Assembly: GCA_004154925.1 (NCBI GenBank)
Contig: QJNS01000053.1
Coordinates: 124,001-188,000 of the forward strand
Reading direction: 5' to 3'
DNA length: 64,000 nucleotides
Origin: Monosporascus cannonballus
Taxonomy: Eukaryota; Ascomycota; Sordariomycetes; Xylariales
Part shown: in pieces, positions 24,901 through 37,500 of the stretch
Position numbering within the stretch: position 1 is the stretch's first letter
How the letters are laid out: every line of letters starts with the position of its first letter
The notes under the pieces: model-generated
What the model was told of the DNA's origin: nothing
Databases searched by the model: none
What the model saw: only the letters and a program-made list of their open reading frames with translations
Translations under genes and position numbers: made by a program

Positions 24901-25687
24901 GTTTAATGCTAAGGTAGCAAAGGCGGCGATGCCAAAAAATAATTTTCTTTATAACTTCGTCCGTTATAAAAACCTTTCCGTCTTTAAGGGCTTTTATAAA
25001 GGCCTTCCTTAAGTTACTAATTAAGTTACCGTTATTTTTCTTACCGAATACCTTCCCTAACGCGTATTTTTATTAATTGTTTTTATTTATCACTAAAACC
25101 TTGACGATAAATTCTGATTTCCTATAAAGCCATAGAAAAAATCCTTTCCGGAGAAGGTTAATTATTATTAATTAGGTTTTATTAGGATAAATTAAGGCGT
25201 TACGATTTAGATAACCCCTTTATTTATAAAATATTTCCCTGGAAAACACCTTTAATAAAAAGTTTTTAATGTATAACGTATACCTTATTATAATTTCGTT
25301 GTTTTTTCCACTGGGACTTTTTAAGGGCCACTTAATAATACCGATAAAGATAACAGCCACTGGTCCGCTTTCTGTCATAATTTGAATTCCTTTGGACTTA
25401 ATGTCCAATATAATATTTTTCTTAAAGTCGTCGATATTATTCGTAATATTAACGTTTTCTCCCGAATCCCAAAGCAGTTTATTTCGGTTATTCTTTATGG
25501 AAAAATATACGTGCAAAAATATGGCGCTGCCTATAACTGTCGCTTTAATTATTTTAGGGCAATTAGCCACCTGGAGTTGAACGCGCTTAGCCGCCTAAAG
25601 CTTAGGGCCCTCGGTTGCTTATAGCTTAAGGCTTTTACTTACTGTGGCCCCCTAAGTTCCCTGCTGTACCATTTCGTCGTACCACTG
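21952..25687 (-). pseudogene. Copia pol: integrase, RT and RNase H, inactivated
   Basis: Minus strand, in order. A GAG-pre-integrase segment starts WHRRLC at 24934. The integrase core follows, with VNGGREF at 24523-24543 (family norm VDGG, so catalytic Asp has become Asn) and NGIAKRGI near 24423-24446 (norm NGVAER, so catalytic Glu has become Lys). Reverse transcriptase begins LYGLK near 23170, and its catalytic box reads YVDNFLFFG at about 23020-23043 instead of YVDD. RNase H contains KPDITF, LRYLNGTADL and TGCVFF in the open stretch 22425-22832. The order integrase before RT and the YVDD-type box define Ty1/copia. All three catalytic changes are G-to-A transitions. The plus-strand open frames here (for example 22285-22707) are antisense shadows. 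The left boundary of coding is unclear. Confidence 0.85.
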
Positions 25688-26054
25688 TGTTACGACCTGA
25701 CAAGCCACGGCCTCCAGAAACGGTCGCAACAGGAGGGCCAAGAAAACTATGTGGATCAGGTCACGTGATGGATCACCAAGTCACTGGTGGTAAGCCAGTG
25801 AGCCGGATCACCAACTTACTGGTGATGATCCAGCCAACGGAACAAGGATATATACGTTCATTAATTCCATAATCTAGATAATTTCAGCTTATAACAAACC
25901 ATTTATTAATACTAATCGTTTGCAATAAGGTATTTCCGGTATTAAGAGACGTAATACGTTACTGTATCTATTGCTTAAATTCCCACGATATTTCTGCCAA
26001 TATAAACCCGTTAACTTAAGGTTTAATAATTGGTTAAACTGCTTAGCTGTTATA
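25688..26054 (+). repeat. 5' LTR of nested chromovirus
   Basis: 367 bp, TGTTACGACC to GTTATA. U3 is nearly intact in GC and holds one 35-bp unit GATCACCAAGTCACTGGTGG... at about 25768-25802. The family promoter core GATATATACG is at about 25846. Confidence 0.92.
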
Positions 26055-29000
26055 CGTTGCAAGTTTTTGTTCAGTAGTACCGTCAAACTCAAGGTAATAT
26101 TTAATACTGTTAAAATATCGACCAGTACTTAGAAAACCCTTATATAGCAGCTTTAAGCTCGAATTCGGGAGCTGGAAAGAAAAGTTCGATAACTTAGGCT
26201 TACGCCACCTGCCTAACTCTTTTTCGCCCGCATAAAGCCCAAAAAGCCAAAACCTTACGATAAGAAGAGCAATTTTTAAATTTTCTTAATTCAGGCACAA
26301 ATTTACTTTCGTTTTTTAAACCTTAATAATCTAACGGATATGGTCCTAGTAATAAAAATATATTTAATAAGAGATATGGCTAATTGGTTTAACCGTATTA
26401 TAAGAAATTTCCTGAAAGTAAAAAAAGTAAATAAAAAAAACTTTATTAATAAAATCGTTTTAATTTATATTAATTTCGAAGGTAAAATACGTAATATTTT
26501 CGGCAATCCGGATAAAAAACGATTAACGGCTTAATAATTTTTATAATTCCGATAAAAAGAATTTGCGTCCAAATATGCCGTAACATTTAAAAATTTTGCG
26601 GTTAAAGCAAAATGGAGAAATAATAAAACCGATACCTTTATCGACATATTTTATAAAGGGTTAAAAGATAATATAAAAAATAAAATTATTTGAATCGAAT
26701 AATTAAATACCTTAAACCGGTACATTGCAAAAGTAATTAAGATTGATAATCGATAATTTGAAAAAAAAACAAAAGAAAAAAAATAATATGCCTTACGTTC
26801 GGGATATAAATTTAATTAAGGAAAAAAATGAAACGCACTCTTTATTTTTTACGGAATAACGCCAGGACCTATGGAATTCGGCGTTACTTACAAATAAGAT
26901 TAAAGCCAGATTAAATACTTTAATTATAGCAAAATGAGATATAAGGCCTATAAATGCAAAAAACTTAAAAAGTTACCGCAAAATAACTGGATTCCCGTAC
27001 CGGAAGGATAACTTAGAAATAATTAAGGAAATAATAGCAAAGTTAGTAACATAATCCAAGCCAAATATATAATAAGTTTACGACAAAAGGCCTAATAAGG
27101 ACCATTACGATAAGAAATTTAACGAAAAATGCGAAAAGTTAGGAAGCTGGCTTAATAAGTATTACGAATATAGTAAAAAACGTTATAAGGATAATTATAC
27201 GAATACCGGGATTAAATAAAAGAATTTTGTTTCGGAATATCCGATCGATACGGTAAAATATATATTATATACTGTCGACGACGAAAATATCCCAATTACG
27301 AAAAATGGAAATAATATACTTATATACGAATTACCTAAATATATTATAAGGGACTCGACTTTCAAAATTGTACCGGATATAATAAAAACAATAAATAATT
27401 ATATTAATAGTTTCGAACCATAATCCTTAAAAATATTTATTAATTAGTCGAAATAAAGAGTTGGTTTAAAAAAAAGTAATATCCGTAAAAAAACCCCTTT
27501 AATTATTATGGATAATATAATTACTAAATAAATAAAAATTAATTTAGCGTACGGCTAAAAAATATTATTAAAAAGTTATTACGGACTTTTATTTTTAATT
27601 AATATTCATGGCAAATCCCCAAAAAAGTTATTAAGGAAAGAATACGTTAATTTACAACAAACTTTTAAAACGATAATTAAAATAACGCATAATAGGATAT
27701 AGTTGTAAACATAAAAAAGTAATTTATTCGATAAGGAAAAGAATTATAAAAAAAATAAAAATAATTAATACGGTTCGAAAAAATAATACGCCAATAATAA
27801 CAATAAATATAATAACATAATGCGTTAAATAAAGAAATATAAATAAGGTTCGATAAATTTAAATAAAAATTAAAAAAAAGGTTATTTGTAAAAAAGCTGT
27901 AAAATAACGAAACCTAAAAGAAATAAATGGAATTCCTAAAAAAAGCTTTAAATACGACGATAGAAAACGTTAACGACCTTATTATTTTGGATATACGAAT
28001 CGGAACGTATTAGTATATTATAATAATAAATTGCGGAATTTTAGGCGGAAATTATATTATACTAAATATTGTTAAAAAGTTTAAATTGCTATAAAGATAT
28101 AAGTTAAAATCTTATATAATAATAAATACCGAAAATTAGGAATTCGCTTACGATAATGGAAAAATTATATCCAAAATTAATTACTTTGAAATTTTTATTT
28201 AAGGATAATATTAAATAATTAATTTCGATATTATTTTATTCGGGACTTACGATATAATTTTAGAATTATTATAAATATGTTAATACGTTATTTTGATTAA
28301 TAACGGGATTAACTAAATAAAGTTTATTTTAAATCTTATTAATAAATAAAAAAAATTAAAATTTTAATATTTGATCGATAATAATAACGAATGCAGGCAT
28401 AAAAATTCGACAAATACCTTATTACCTAAAGGAATAAAATATAAAAAAAACAGGTATTAAAAAAAAATATAACGTATGGTTATTATTATTAAAATAAGAT
28501 TAAAATAATTAATTAACGATCTGAAGCAAAAAGAACAATAACCCCAAAAGTTAAAAAGTTTAATTAATATGTTATTATAATATTATAAATACGAACAGTT
28601 TTTCAAAAAGGAGCTCGATACGAAATTACCAGAATATAGCGAATAAGATTACGAAATAATTTTTAAAAAAAGATTTTTGACAAAGTTTTATCTTATTTAT
28701 AATCTTAACGGAAATAAGTTACGTATTTTCAAAAAATACCTGGAAAATCGGCTATAAAAAATAAATTCGATTTTCGAAATTACTAATAAAATATTTAATA
28801 TTTTTCTTATTTAAAAAAATGAGAAATTACGATTTGTGGTTAATTATTAATAATTAAACGATATTATTATTAAGAATTAAACATTATTATTTTTAATTAC
28901 GGAAATAAAAAACCGATTTTATAAAATTAAATAATTTATAATATTTGATTTTAAAAAGGGATAAAACCTTATTAAAATTAAGAAAAATTACAAATAGAAA

Positions 29001-31989
29001 ATAGTTTTTAAAACGAAATACGAATTATTTAAGTATTTAATTATATTAATGGGATTTATAAATATACCAGCAACTTTTTAACGGTTGGTAAATTACGTAT
29101 TACGAAAATACCTTAATATTTTCGTTATTTATTATCTCGACGACATTTTTATTGTTTCGGAAATAAAATAAATATACGCAGGATACGTTTATAAGGTTTT
29201 TTAAGTTTTATATGACGTAAAGTTATTTGTTAATGCCAAAAAAGTTAATTTTATATATAGGAAATGTTATATCTAAAATATATTATTACTTACAAATATA
29301 TTAAAATAGACTTTAAGAAAATTGCTGCTATTATAAAATGGCAAACGTTAACGATAGTTAAAGAGGTAAAAGATTTTTTTGGATTTATTAATTATTATAG
29401 GAAATTTATTCGAAATTTTAGCAAAATAATTATATCCTTAATAAATCTTACGAAAAAAAAAGAATTTAAATAGATATTAAATATGGAAAAAACAGTTTAA
29501 AATATTAAGAATACGATTATTAGTAAGCTAGTATTAATTATATATAATTTAAACCGTCCTGTTAAATTAAAAACCGATATTTTGGATTATGCGTTAAACG
29601 TAATAATCGGATAACGAAATAATTAAGGAAAATTACATCTTATTATATTTTTTTCGTATAAGTTAAAAGGAGCCGATTTTAATTACGGTATTCCAAATAA
29701 CGAATTTATGGTTATTATTATGGCATTTCGAAATATAAGTATTTCTTAAAAAAGGTTTGTACCAAATTAAAGTTTATACGGATTATTAAAAATTTACCCG
29801 ATTTATTACGATTAAAAAGTTTATAAAATAATAATTAAAAAACGTAAAAAAATTAGCGAATTTTGACTTTGTTATTATTTATAAAAAGGGATTAGAAAAT
29901 AGCAAAGCAAATATTTTAAGTAGGCGACCAAATTTCGGAAAAAATTGCTCAAAATTAGTTATATAATTTTTAATATTATTATAAAAAGATATTTACGTAT
30001 ATAACGGATTGCGACAATTCGGGTAGTACCTAGTAATATATATTAGAAAGTTTAATAATATAACGATAATTTTCTAAAAAATCAAAAAATAAATAAAATA
30101 TAAATTTTAAAGGAATATCAAAAGGATTTAATATGAAAAATATATAAATATTAGTTATACGGATATCCAGGGATTTATAAAACCCTAAAATGATTTTAAC
30201 GTATATATTTCTTTTTTAAAATAAAATTAACGGTATAAAAAATTATACGGCATTATAATTTTTGCGCTAAAGTAAAGGTTTGACGACATAAGCCATACGA
30301 AAAATTACAACCATTATTAATTACAAAACGATTATAATATTTAGTTATATTCGATTTTATTATTAAACTTTTTATGTTAAAAGATCTAGTTACAGAAATA
30401 TATTACGATAACATTTTCGTAATCGTTAATCGATTTACGAAATTTTTTTAGTTTTTATTATATTATAAAAATATAAATACCAAATAACTGGCATATATTT
30501 TTTTAAATATATTTTTAACATATACGGATTATTAATAAAAATTATATTAAATAAAAAATTAATATTTGTATTAAAATTTTGGTAAAGCTTAATAGAATAA
30601 ATCGGCCTAAATTACCAATTACTTAACGTATTTAAACTATAAACGAATAAATAAATAAAGCGAATAAATTAAATTTTAAAAACTTACTTACAATATTATA
30701 TTAATTACGAACAAAATAATTAAGTTACAAAATTATTAATTATATAATTTGCTTATAATACCGGTTATTATGAAAGTATTAAGATAATATTTACGAACGT
30801 AAATTTTGGTTTTATTTTAGAAGTTTATAAAAAAATACCCAATAATAATTTAATTAATATCAAAATAATCTTTATATTAAGATAATTACGATAATTGCAC
30901 CAAAAAATAAAAACAGAATTAAAATTTGTACGAAATTAAATAAATAAGTACTATAATTAGAAAAAGTTAAAGGGATTAATTTTCGAAAAAATGGAAATAA
31001 TTTTCCTAATTACCAAAAACATTTAAATAAAATAACCCAGTAAAAGAGTTAATTTTAAATATATCGGTTTATATAAAATCGCTAAAAAAATCTCAGAAAA
31101 TAATTATTAATTAGAATTTTTACTAAAAGTTAAACTGTATTTAATGTTTTATATTTCTTTATTCGAATTAGCAGCAAATATAATCAAAATATATACGATA
31201 TAGGACGATATGGAAATCAAAAACGAACAAATATATAAGATAGAGAAAATTTTCGACATACGAAAACAAAACGGACTTACCTAATACCTAATTAAATAAA
31301 AAAAAATACCTAAATTTTAAAAATACTTAGGAACCCGCTAAAAATCTTATTAACGCCTAGCGCCTATTAAAAAACTTTTACCAATAACGGTAGAATTACC
31401 CGAAATAATGGTATCCTAATTTACGAGATCTAAGGAAAAAAACCTTTGGTTTATTATATTCCAATTAATAATATCCATTTTTTCTAAAGCTTAAGCCTTA
31501 ATTACCGATTTTAATTCTAATTACGTAAAATCGTTAAAATTATTTAAGGATTAAAGGGCATAATTAATAAGTTTCGTACCTTAAAATTAATAATATTAAT
31601 ATTAACGACGTATGCGAAAAAAACGCGCAAAAGCTTTAAATAAAAATTTTTCGGCCGTTAATTTTTTTTTAATCTTTTTAACTTTGCAATATAACGATTA
31701 ATTATAGAAATAAGAACATTTATTCCGTTATACAAATAACCTAGACGGACATATTTCTTAGAACGAAAAATCCTATTTATTATTTAGTAATTAAACTGCC
31801 GAATAAAACCAAAAAAATAAGATATCGCCTTAAAATTTTCGAATTTAATTAAATTAACCAGGGCAAATTGCGGTACGGATATGCGAAAACGATATTTGGA
31901 CATACCGGAAAATATATTAAAAGTGTACAGAAAAAACTTACCAGAAAAAAGGAAATCTTGGTAATAAGATTTTGGGAAAGGGAAAATCG
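26055..31989 (+). pseudogene. Decayed chromovirus gag-pol
   Basis: Gag: the open stretch 26340-26534 ends with IFGNPDKKR, the capsid signature of this family. A zinc knuckle follows near 26918-26962 (read as YFNYSKMRYKAYKC, ligands lost to Tyr). Protease: NCG with GGNYI nearby at about 28030-28065, where DCG or DSG is expected. Reverse transcriptase: IPATF near 29072, and YLDD intact at 29133-29144. The RNase H to integrase region is degraded, and DPVTETYYDNIFVIVNRFTK is readable at about 30385-30445. Chromodomain: at 31237-31342 IEKIFDIRKQNGLT begins a typical module that targets integration to methylated H3K9 chromatin in related elements. No frame exceeds about 70 codons, so it is inactive. 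Confidence 0.87.
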
Positions 31990-32390
31990 TGTTACGACCT
32001 AATAAGTTACGGCCTCCAGAAACGGTCGTAACAGGAAGGCTAAAAAAATTATGTAAATCAGGTTACGTAATAGATCACCAATTTACTAGTGGTAAGCCAA
32101 TAAGCCGGATCACCAATTCACGGGTGGTGAGCCAGTAAGCCGGATCACCAACTTACTGGTAATGATCCAGCCAACGAAACAAAGATATATACGTTCATTA
32201 ATTCCATAGTTTAAATAACTTCAGCTTGCAACAAACCACTTATTAATATTAATCGTTGGAATAAGGCATTTCGGGTATTAAAAGACGTAACACGTTACTG
32301 TATCTATTGCTCAGATTCCCACGATACTCCTGCCAACATAAACCCGTCGACTTAAGGTTTAATAGTTGGTTAAACCGCCTAGCCGTCACA
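31990..32390 (+). repeat. 3' LTR of nested chromovirus, one tandem unit longer
   Basis: 401 bp. It contains two 35-bp units (32073-32107 and 32108-32142) where the 5' LTR has one, which accounts for the length difference. It ends GCCGTCACA. RIP changes are concentrated in the first 110 bp. Confidence 0.92.
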
Positions 32391-34369
32391 TACTGCACAA
32401 GGTCCTGAAGCTGCTGTTTTTTAACGTGGGCGTTAAAGGTCTTTCCGTTTAACCGGTATATGTTTTTAAGACTTTTAAGGATAAATTATTTTTTACTTTA
32501 ACCGCCATTACGGGTATTACGAAAGCTGTTACTACTATTATTTTGGCCGTTATTATTACTTTGACGTTATTTACGCGTTTCTTTTTTTCCCTTGCCATTT
32601 TTCCGCTCTTTCTGCGGTTCAGGGCAGTCCTTCGCCATATAGCCGTATTTTCCACAATTAAAACAAAAAGGCTTTCCATTTTTGTTTTACGCGGGCTTTC
32701 CATTTTTGGAATTATTATTGCCCTTATCCTTTTGGGCGTTATGGGCCTTCCCGTTTTTTTATTACCAGTACGGTTATGGAATTTACTGTTAAAATCGTTA
32801 ATTAGTTGTTAAAAAAATAATCCGTTTGCTTTAGTACCGATTAAATGGTTTTGCACCAGCTGCCGGTTCGGTTTTCCATAATAATAAAAAACATAATAAT
32901 TTATTCCTCCGGTCCAAGTTACATATTACAACCTTTTACCTCGCGGAAAAGCTTCTGGAATTTAATGATAAATTGTACTAGGTTTCCTTTATCGTAAATA
33001 ACTTTGCTAAGCTTTTTCCAAAGGGACTTTTGCCTAGCTTTACTTATGGCGGCGTAAGTCTTCTTAAAGGTCCTTAATATCTTCGTACCTTTTTTAATAC
33101 CTATAATTAATTTCAAGGGCGCTTTTTTGCAAGTCTTAATAATGGCCTTTATAAAACGTAACTGATCCAGTTATTCCAGCTTTATTCCGTCCTTATAACC
33201 AATTTTTTCAAGGGCTAAAATAAGGGCGTTATTTTAAAGCTTTCAATTGGCCAAACCTAACAAATGGTTCTCCTTATCCAAGGTGAAATCGAAGCGCTTC
33301 CAACGCAATTTCGTTTTATCTCCGTTATTGGACTTTTTGAAGTTCTTTCTTTTATCCTTTAGGGTAATACCTAATTTACTGGAGCTATCTAAGCTGTTAG
33401 GGGAACCGTTACGACGTTTTCGTCGTTTCGAATAACTTTTAAACGAATCCGAAAAAAATGATAATAAGTTATTTGAATTATCGGGATTACTACGTATTAC
33501 ACCTTTATCTTTGGGTAATTTTTTTCCAGCGCTTTCCGCCTTTTTCGGGGCGTTTAACTTCTTAGTAAATTATTTCCTTAACTGCATTTCGCCTTTTTTT
33601 AATGGGTTAATCTTTTCTATATCGCTTTCTATTATGATAAATACTTTCTTTAAATTGTCTGGCCTAATAAGCTTAACGCTTTATAACGCTTTCCGCAAAC
33701 TTTTCGAGTTTTGCGATTTTTTCGATTAGAGCGGAAATGGTGGCGTTCCGGTTCCTTATAGCTGAAAACTACTCCCGAACTAGAGCATATCCAATTGTCG
33801 TTCCATAACGTTATTTATTCGTTTTATAATATTAATATTTTTCGCGTTTTGAAGCTTTAGTTTTTTTATTTTATCCTTAACGCGTTAATACTTATTTTCC
33901 CATACCCTAACGTCCTATCTAATCCTATTAGTATTAATACCGAAAGACGTATAAAGCTTATTTAGGTCGCTTTCGGGCTATTATTTTTGGACAAAGGTTT
34001 CGTATCGCTTTTCTTTCAGCTATTGTTATAATTAAAGAAGTAAGACGTTTTCCTTTAAAAACGCCCTAAAGGTAGGTCTTTTTCCTGCCGCCATACTTGA
34101 TATGCAGTCCTGTTCCTTTACTTTACCTTCACTAAAGTATTATTTCTCCTGATCGCCGAAAGCTCTTCGTTAGGGGAAAAGGAAAAGATCGGGCACGTTA
34201 CCTTATATAATAAGGGTTTTATTCGTTATCGTCAACTGCTATTTAACTTTTTTTCGAATCGTTAGCTAAACGACTTTTTTTTAAATTTTGCGTTTTTTTA
34301 TTAACTTAACCTGCAAATAACTATTTCGTTTAACGTATTACGGTTGCCAAAAAACAGAAAATATTACCA
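32391..34369 (-). pseudogene. Copia gag with zinc knuckle, inactivated
   Basis: Minus-strand gag of the copia element. The open stretch 32919-33116 includes YAAISKARQKSLWKKLSKVI and YDKGNLVQFIIKFQKLF, an alpha-helical gag segment. A zinc knuckle at about 32595-32690 reads CFNCGKYGYMAKDCPEP, a CX2CX4HX4C box in which the His is Tyr (codon TAT, one C-to-T from CAT). A long plus-strand open frame over it (32543-32812) is antisense. Further upstream the region to 34369 is gag N-terminus with scattered stops. The gene is cut from its pol by the chromovirus at 32390. Confidence 0.8.
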
Positions 34370-34576
34370 TATTAATAGTTATAGTGATTAAATATAGGAA
34401 ACTGGTAATAGCTTAATAATCTATGTTAGAAAAAACTAAAGAAATCTAGGGCGTACCGCCTTTATATATACGTCCTATATGTACAAACGGTGGTCCCTGG
34501 ACAAACGCTATCCCAGGCTGCAGAGCACTGCTTCAAAGCGCCAGCCGTGGGCATCTGAAGCACCCAACTGCCGGCA
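34370..34576 (-). repeat. 5' LTR of copia element
   Basis: 207 bp, collinear with 21745-21951. Its first 90 bp are transition-rich, while the rest (CCTGGACAAACGCTATCCCA and onward) is almost unchanged. Confidence 0.9.
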
Positions 34577-37500
34577 AATATATATATTTTTTTTAATAAT
34601 ATTAATAACGGTTAATTATTATTTCAAATTTAGCTGAATATTAAGTTTTTTATTATTAATTTTAAAAGATTTACGTCGAATTTCGAATATATTCCCGACA
34701 GTATATTTAATCTTATGGTATTATATAACGTACTTATAATAATTTTATATTTAATTAAATTAAATCTTTTATTTCGAAATACGGTATTTACTTTTTGAAA
34801 ATATTAATTATTTATTTTATCCGAATTTATACCGACATGATAATAAATTCGAATTTCGTATTTTTTCGTAATCTTTTAATGAAACTAATAATTTTTTTTG
34901 TTTTAAAAATTAAATAAATAATTATTGGTATTTTATTAATAAGCTTTATATTATATTTATAAAATTAAAGGAAATTGTTTTTAATAAAAAATCTTTGCCG
35001 TTAAAAATTAATTATATTACCGGTAAAAATGATGCTGAATTATATTATACGTAATTTATAAAATAACAAAAATACGTAAAACTTTTTATTTAATTTTTTT
35101 CGTAATTCCGATTATTTAAAAATAAAAAAATGTATTTTATTATTGTTATATAGTTATTAAGATATATAAATAAGTTCAAAATTTATTCGTTTAATTATTC
35201 ATTTTATTAAATATTAGTTTTTTAAAAAAACATCGTAATATTTTTAATATTAAATAATAAAATATTAAACGTACATTTTTGTATTTATATTAAGTATTAA
35301 CTTTAAAATAACCCTTTTCGTTAAATAATCGTAAAATATTATAAAGAAACGGGTTTTTTTAGTTTTATTAATAAGTTAATTATAAAATTTACCAAAAGTT
35401 TAAATAAAATCGGTTTAAAATAAGCCATAGCCGTAATAATCCTGTTTTATTTTTTTATATATATAATTTATTATATATATTATAATTACGGGAAAAACGG
35501 CGTATATTTTATATTTATTTCGGCTAATAATAATGAGGTAATAATATTATTAATATAACTTTTTTTTAAATACCTAATAATATAACAATTATATATTTCT
35601 TAAATTCATAACGTTTAAAATAATTTTTAAAGAAGGATTTATATATATTTTTTAAATTATAAAAGATTTTTAAAATCGAAAAAATATTTTTTTATAAAAG
35701 TTTTTACTACCTTTATAACCGGGAAGAAATTAAGTAATTTTTACGTTACGGTAACGTACGCCATATTTAAGGTTGTATTTTTAATAATTTTTAAGTTTTA
35801 TATTTTTTAAAGGCTTTTTTCAAAAAAAAACTTTTTTTTTGCCGGAATGTATAACCCGTTATTTATTATTTTGTTTGTTTTAAATAAATTACGGTTATTA
35901 AAAAACTTTTAAACTTGTATTAATTCATTAAATAATTTCTTTAATTAACCAAGTTTATTTATTTTTTAAACTTAATATTTTTAATTACGAAATATATTTT
36001 ATAGTTTGTGAAATATAATATTAAGTTAATTTGGTAATTTATGAAGATAATATTTAAATACGAAATTAAAAATAAATAAAAAATCGGCTTATTGAATTTA
36101 TTTTTTAATAAATTTACGAATATTTATAAAGTATTAAATGTTTACTTAATTTATTAGGATTATAAAAAAGTTAATTAATTTTTACAGTTTCTTTTTATTT
36201 CGTTAATATTTTAACGATAGTTAATAAATTTTAATTATATATTTCGTAATTATATTTACTTAAAGATAATTTTCTTAAAAGATATGTAATAAATTATCAG
36301 CGCCTTAATAAATTAAATTAAAACAAGTATTTTTTAGCTGCCTAAATAAAATAAGTTACTTTTATTACCGTTTTTTTCGAGGTTTTAATACATAAAAATA
36401 AACGTTATAATAAAAAGTTTTTTTAAATCGGTCGAAAACCTATTGCTTTTCGTTTTTCTAAGGCAAAACGATTTTTTTAATTAGTTATAAAAAGGAATTA
36501 TTATTCCGTTAAAGTTTTCTATAAAGGTTTAATAAAAGTTAACAAGTTCAATAAAGTTTTTAATTTTTTTTTATATTAATAAAGGCCTTTTATTTTTAAA
36601 TAAGGGTTACTTTTTTAAAATCGATTTTTAAGCTTATTTTTATTTCGATAATAAATTTTAAATATTTTGTTTCCTGACTTACGAATTCGTATTTATCCGG
36701 GTTTAACTTTAATTTTGCTTTTATTAAACGGCAAAATATTAACTTCATTTTAAATATATAACTAATTTAAAACTTAAACGAATAAATTAATACATCGTTT
36801 ATATACGGAAAATAAAAATTATAAAGGTAATATTTTAACGTAATCTTAATATAATATTAAAAAGTAGCCGGTATACTGTTAAGGCCGAATAAATATATTA
36901 ATTATTTGAAAAATCCGAAATATATACGGAACGTAATTTTTTATTTATATTTGTAACGGATACGTAATTAGTAAAAGGCCGTTCGAACGTCGAGCTTTGT
37001 AAACCATTAAGCTTATAATAAAATTCGTAACATTTTCTTTATTAACAAAAAAAGGTAACTGCTTTATTTCGTAATTTTATTTAATTTCTTATAATTTATG
37101 CAAAAACGTAAATTTTTATTAAGTTTTTTTTACAAATAATACCGAGGTATTTATAAAGGAATTATTAGCCCGTATTAATTATTGTTAAATAAATTTATAA
37201 GTATTTTACGTAAAACCAATAATTCTTTTTAATATCTTATATAAAAATCTCTATAAAATTATTTTTTAACCCGAAATATTTATTTTTAGATTTATCGTTA
37301 TATCGTTATTATTTCAATAAAGTAATCACGATAAATTTTTATTATTTATAAAAAGGTTTCGGAATTTCCGCACTTTTTTAAAAAAAATATTTCGTTATAT
37401 TTTTGAAAATTAATTGCGGTTTTACCTTTAAAGCTTTATTAATATCTTTTATAAAAATTACGAATAATTATATTCCATTTTTTTGTAACGGTTTTATTAC

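Larger units (their letters stand above)
25688..32390 (+). mobile_element. Full-length chromovirus nested in copia pol
   Basis: A 6.7-kb plus-strand element, innermost of the three-level nest. Its LTRs are 25688-26054 and 31990-32390. The target duplication is CACTG (25683-25687) and TACTG (32391-32395), which differ by one C-to-T. Joining the flanks restores a continuous copia reading on the minus strand across a CAGTG site. The polypurine tract GGGAAAGGGAAAATCG is at 31974-31989. The RT box is intact, but TAA/TAG codons abound. Confidence 0.93.
21745..34576 (-). mobile_element. Ty1/copia element nested in gypsy and carrying a chromovirus
   Basis: 207-bp LTRs at 21745-21951 and 34370-34576 (minus strand TGCCGGCAGTT to TGACTGCTGACA). 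The flanks TATAT (21740-21744) and AATAT (34577-34581) make an imperfect target duplication. Next to the 5' LTR the minus strand reads TGGTAATATTTTCTG, a plausible tRNA primer-binding site. The coding region is split at 25687/32391 by a chromovirus. Without it the element is about 6.1 kb, a usual copia size. Confidence 0.9.

Noticed and set aside
32543..32812. 89-codon plus-strand frame
   Set aside because: Antisense to the copia gag zinc knuckle, which is clearly readable on the minus strand.
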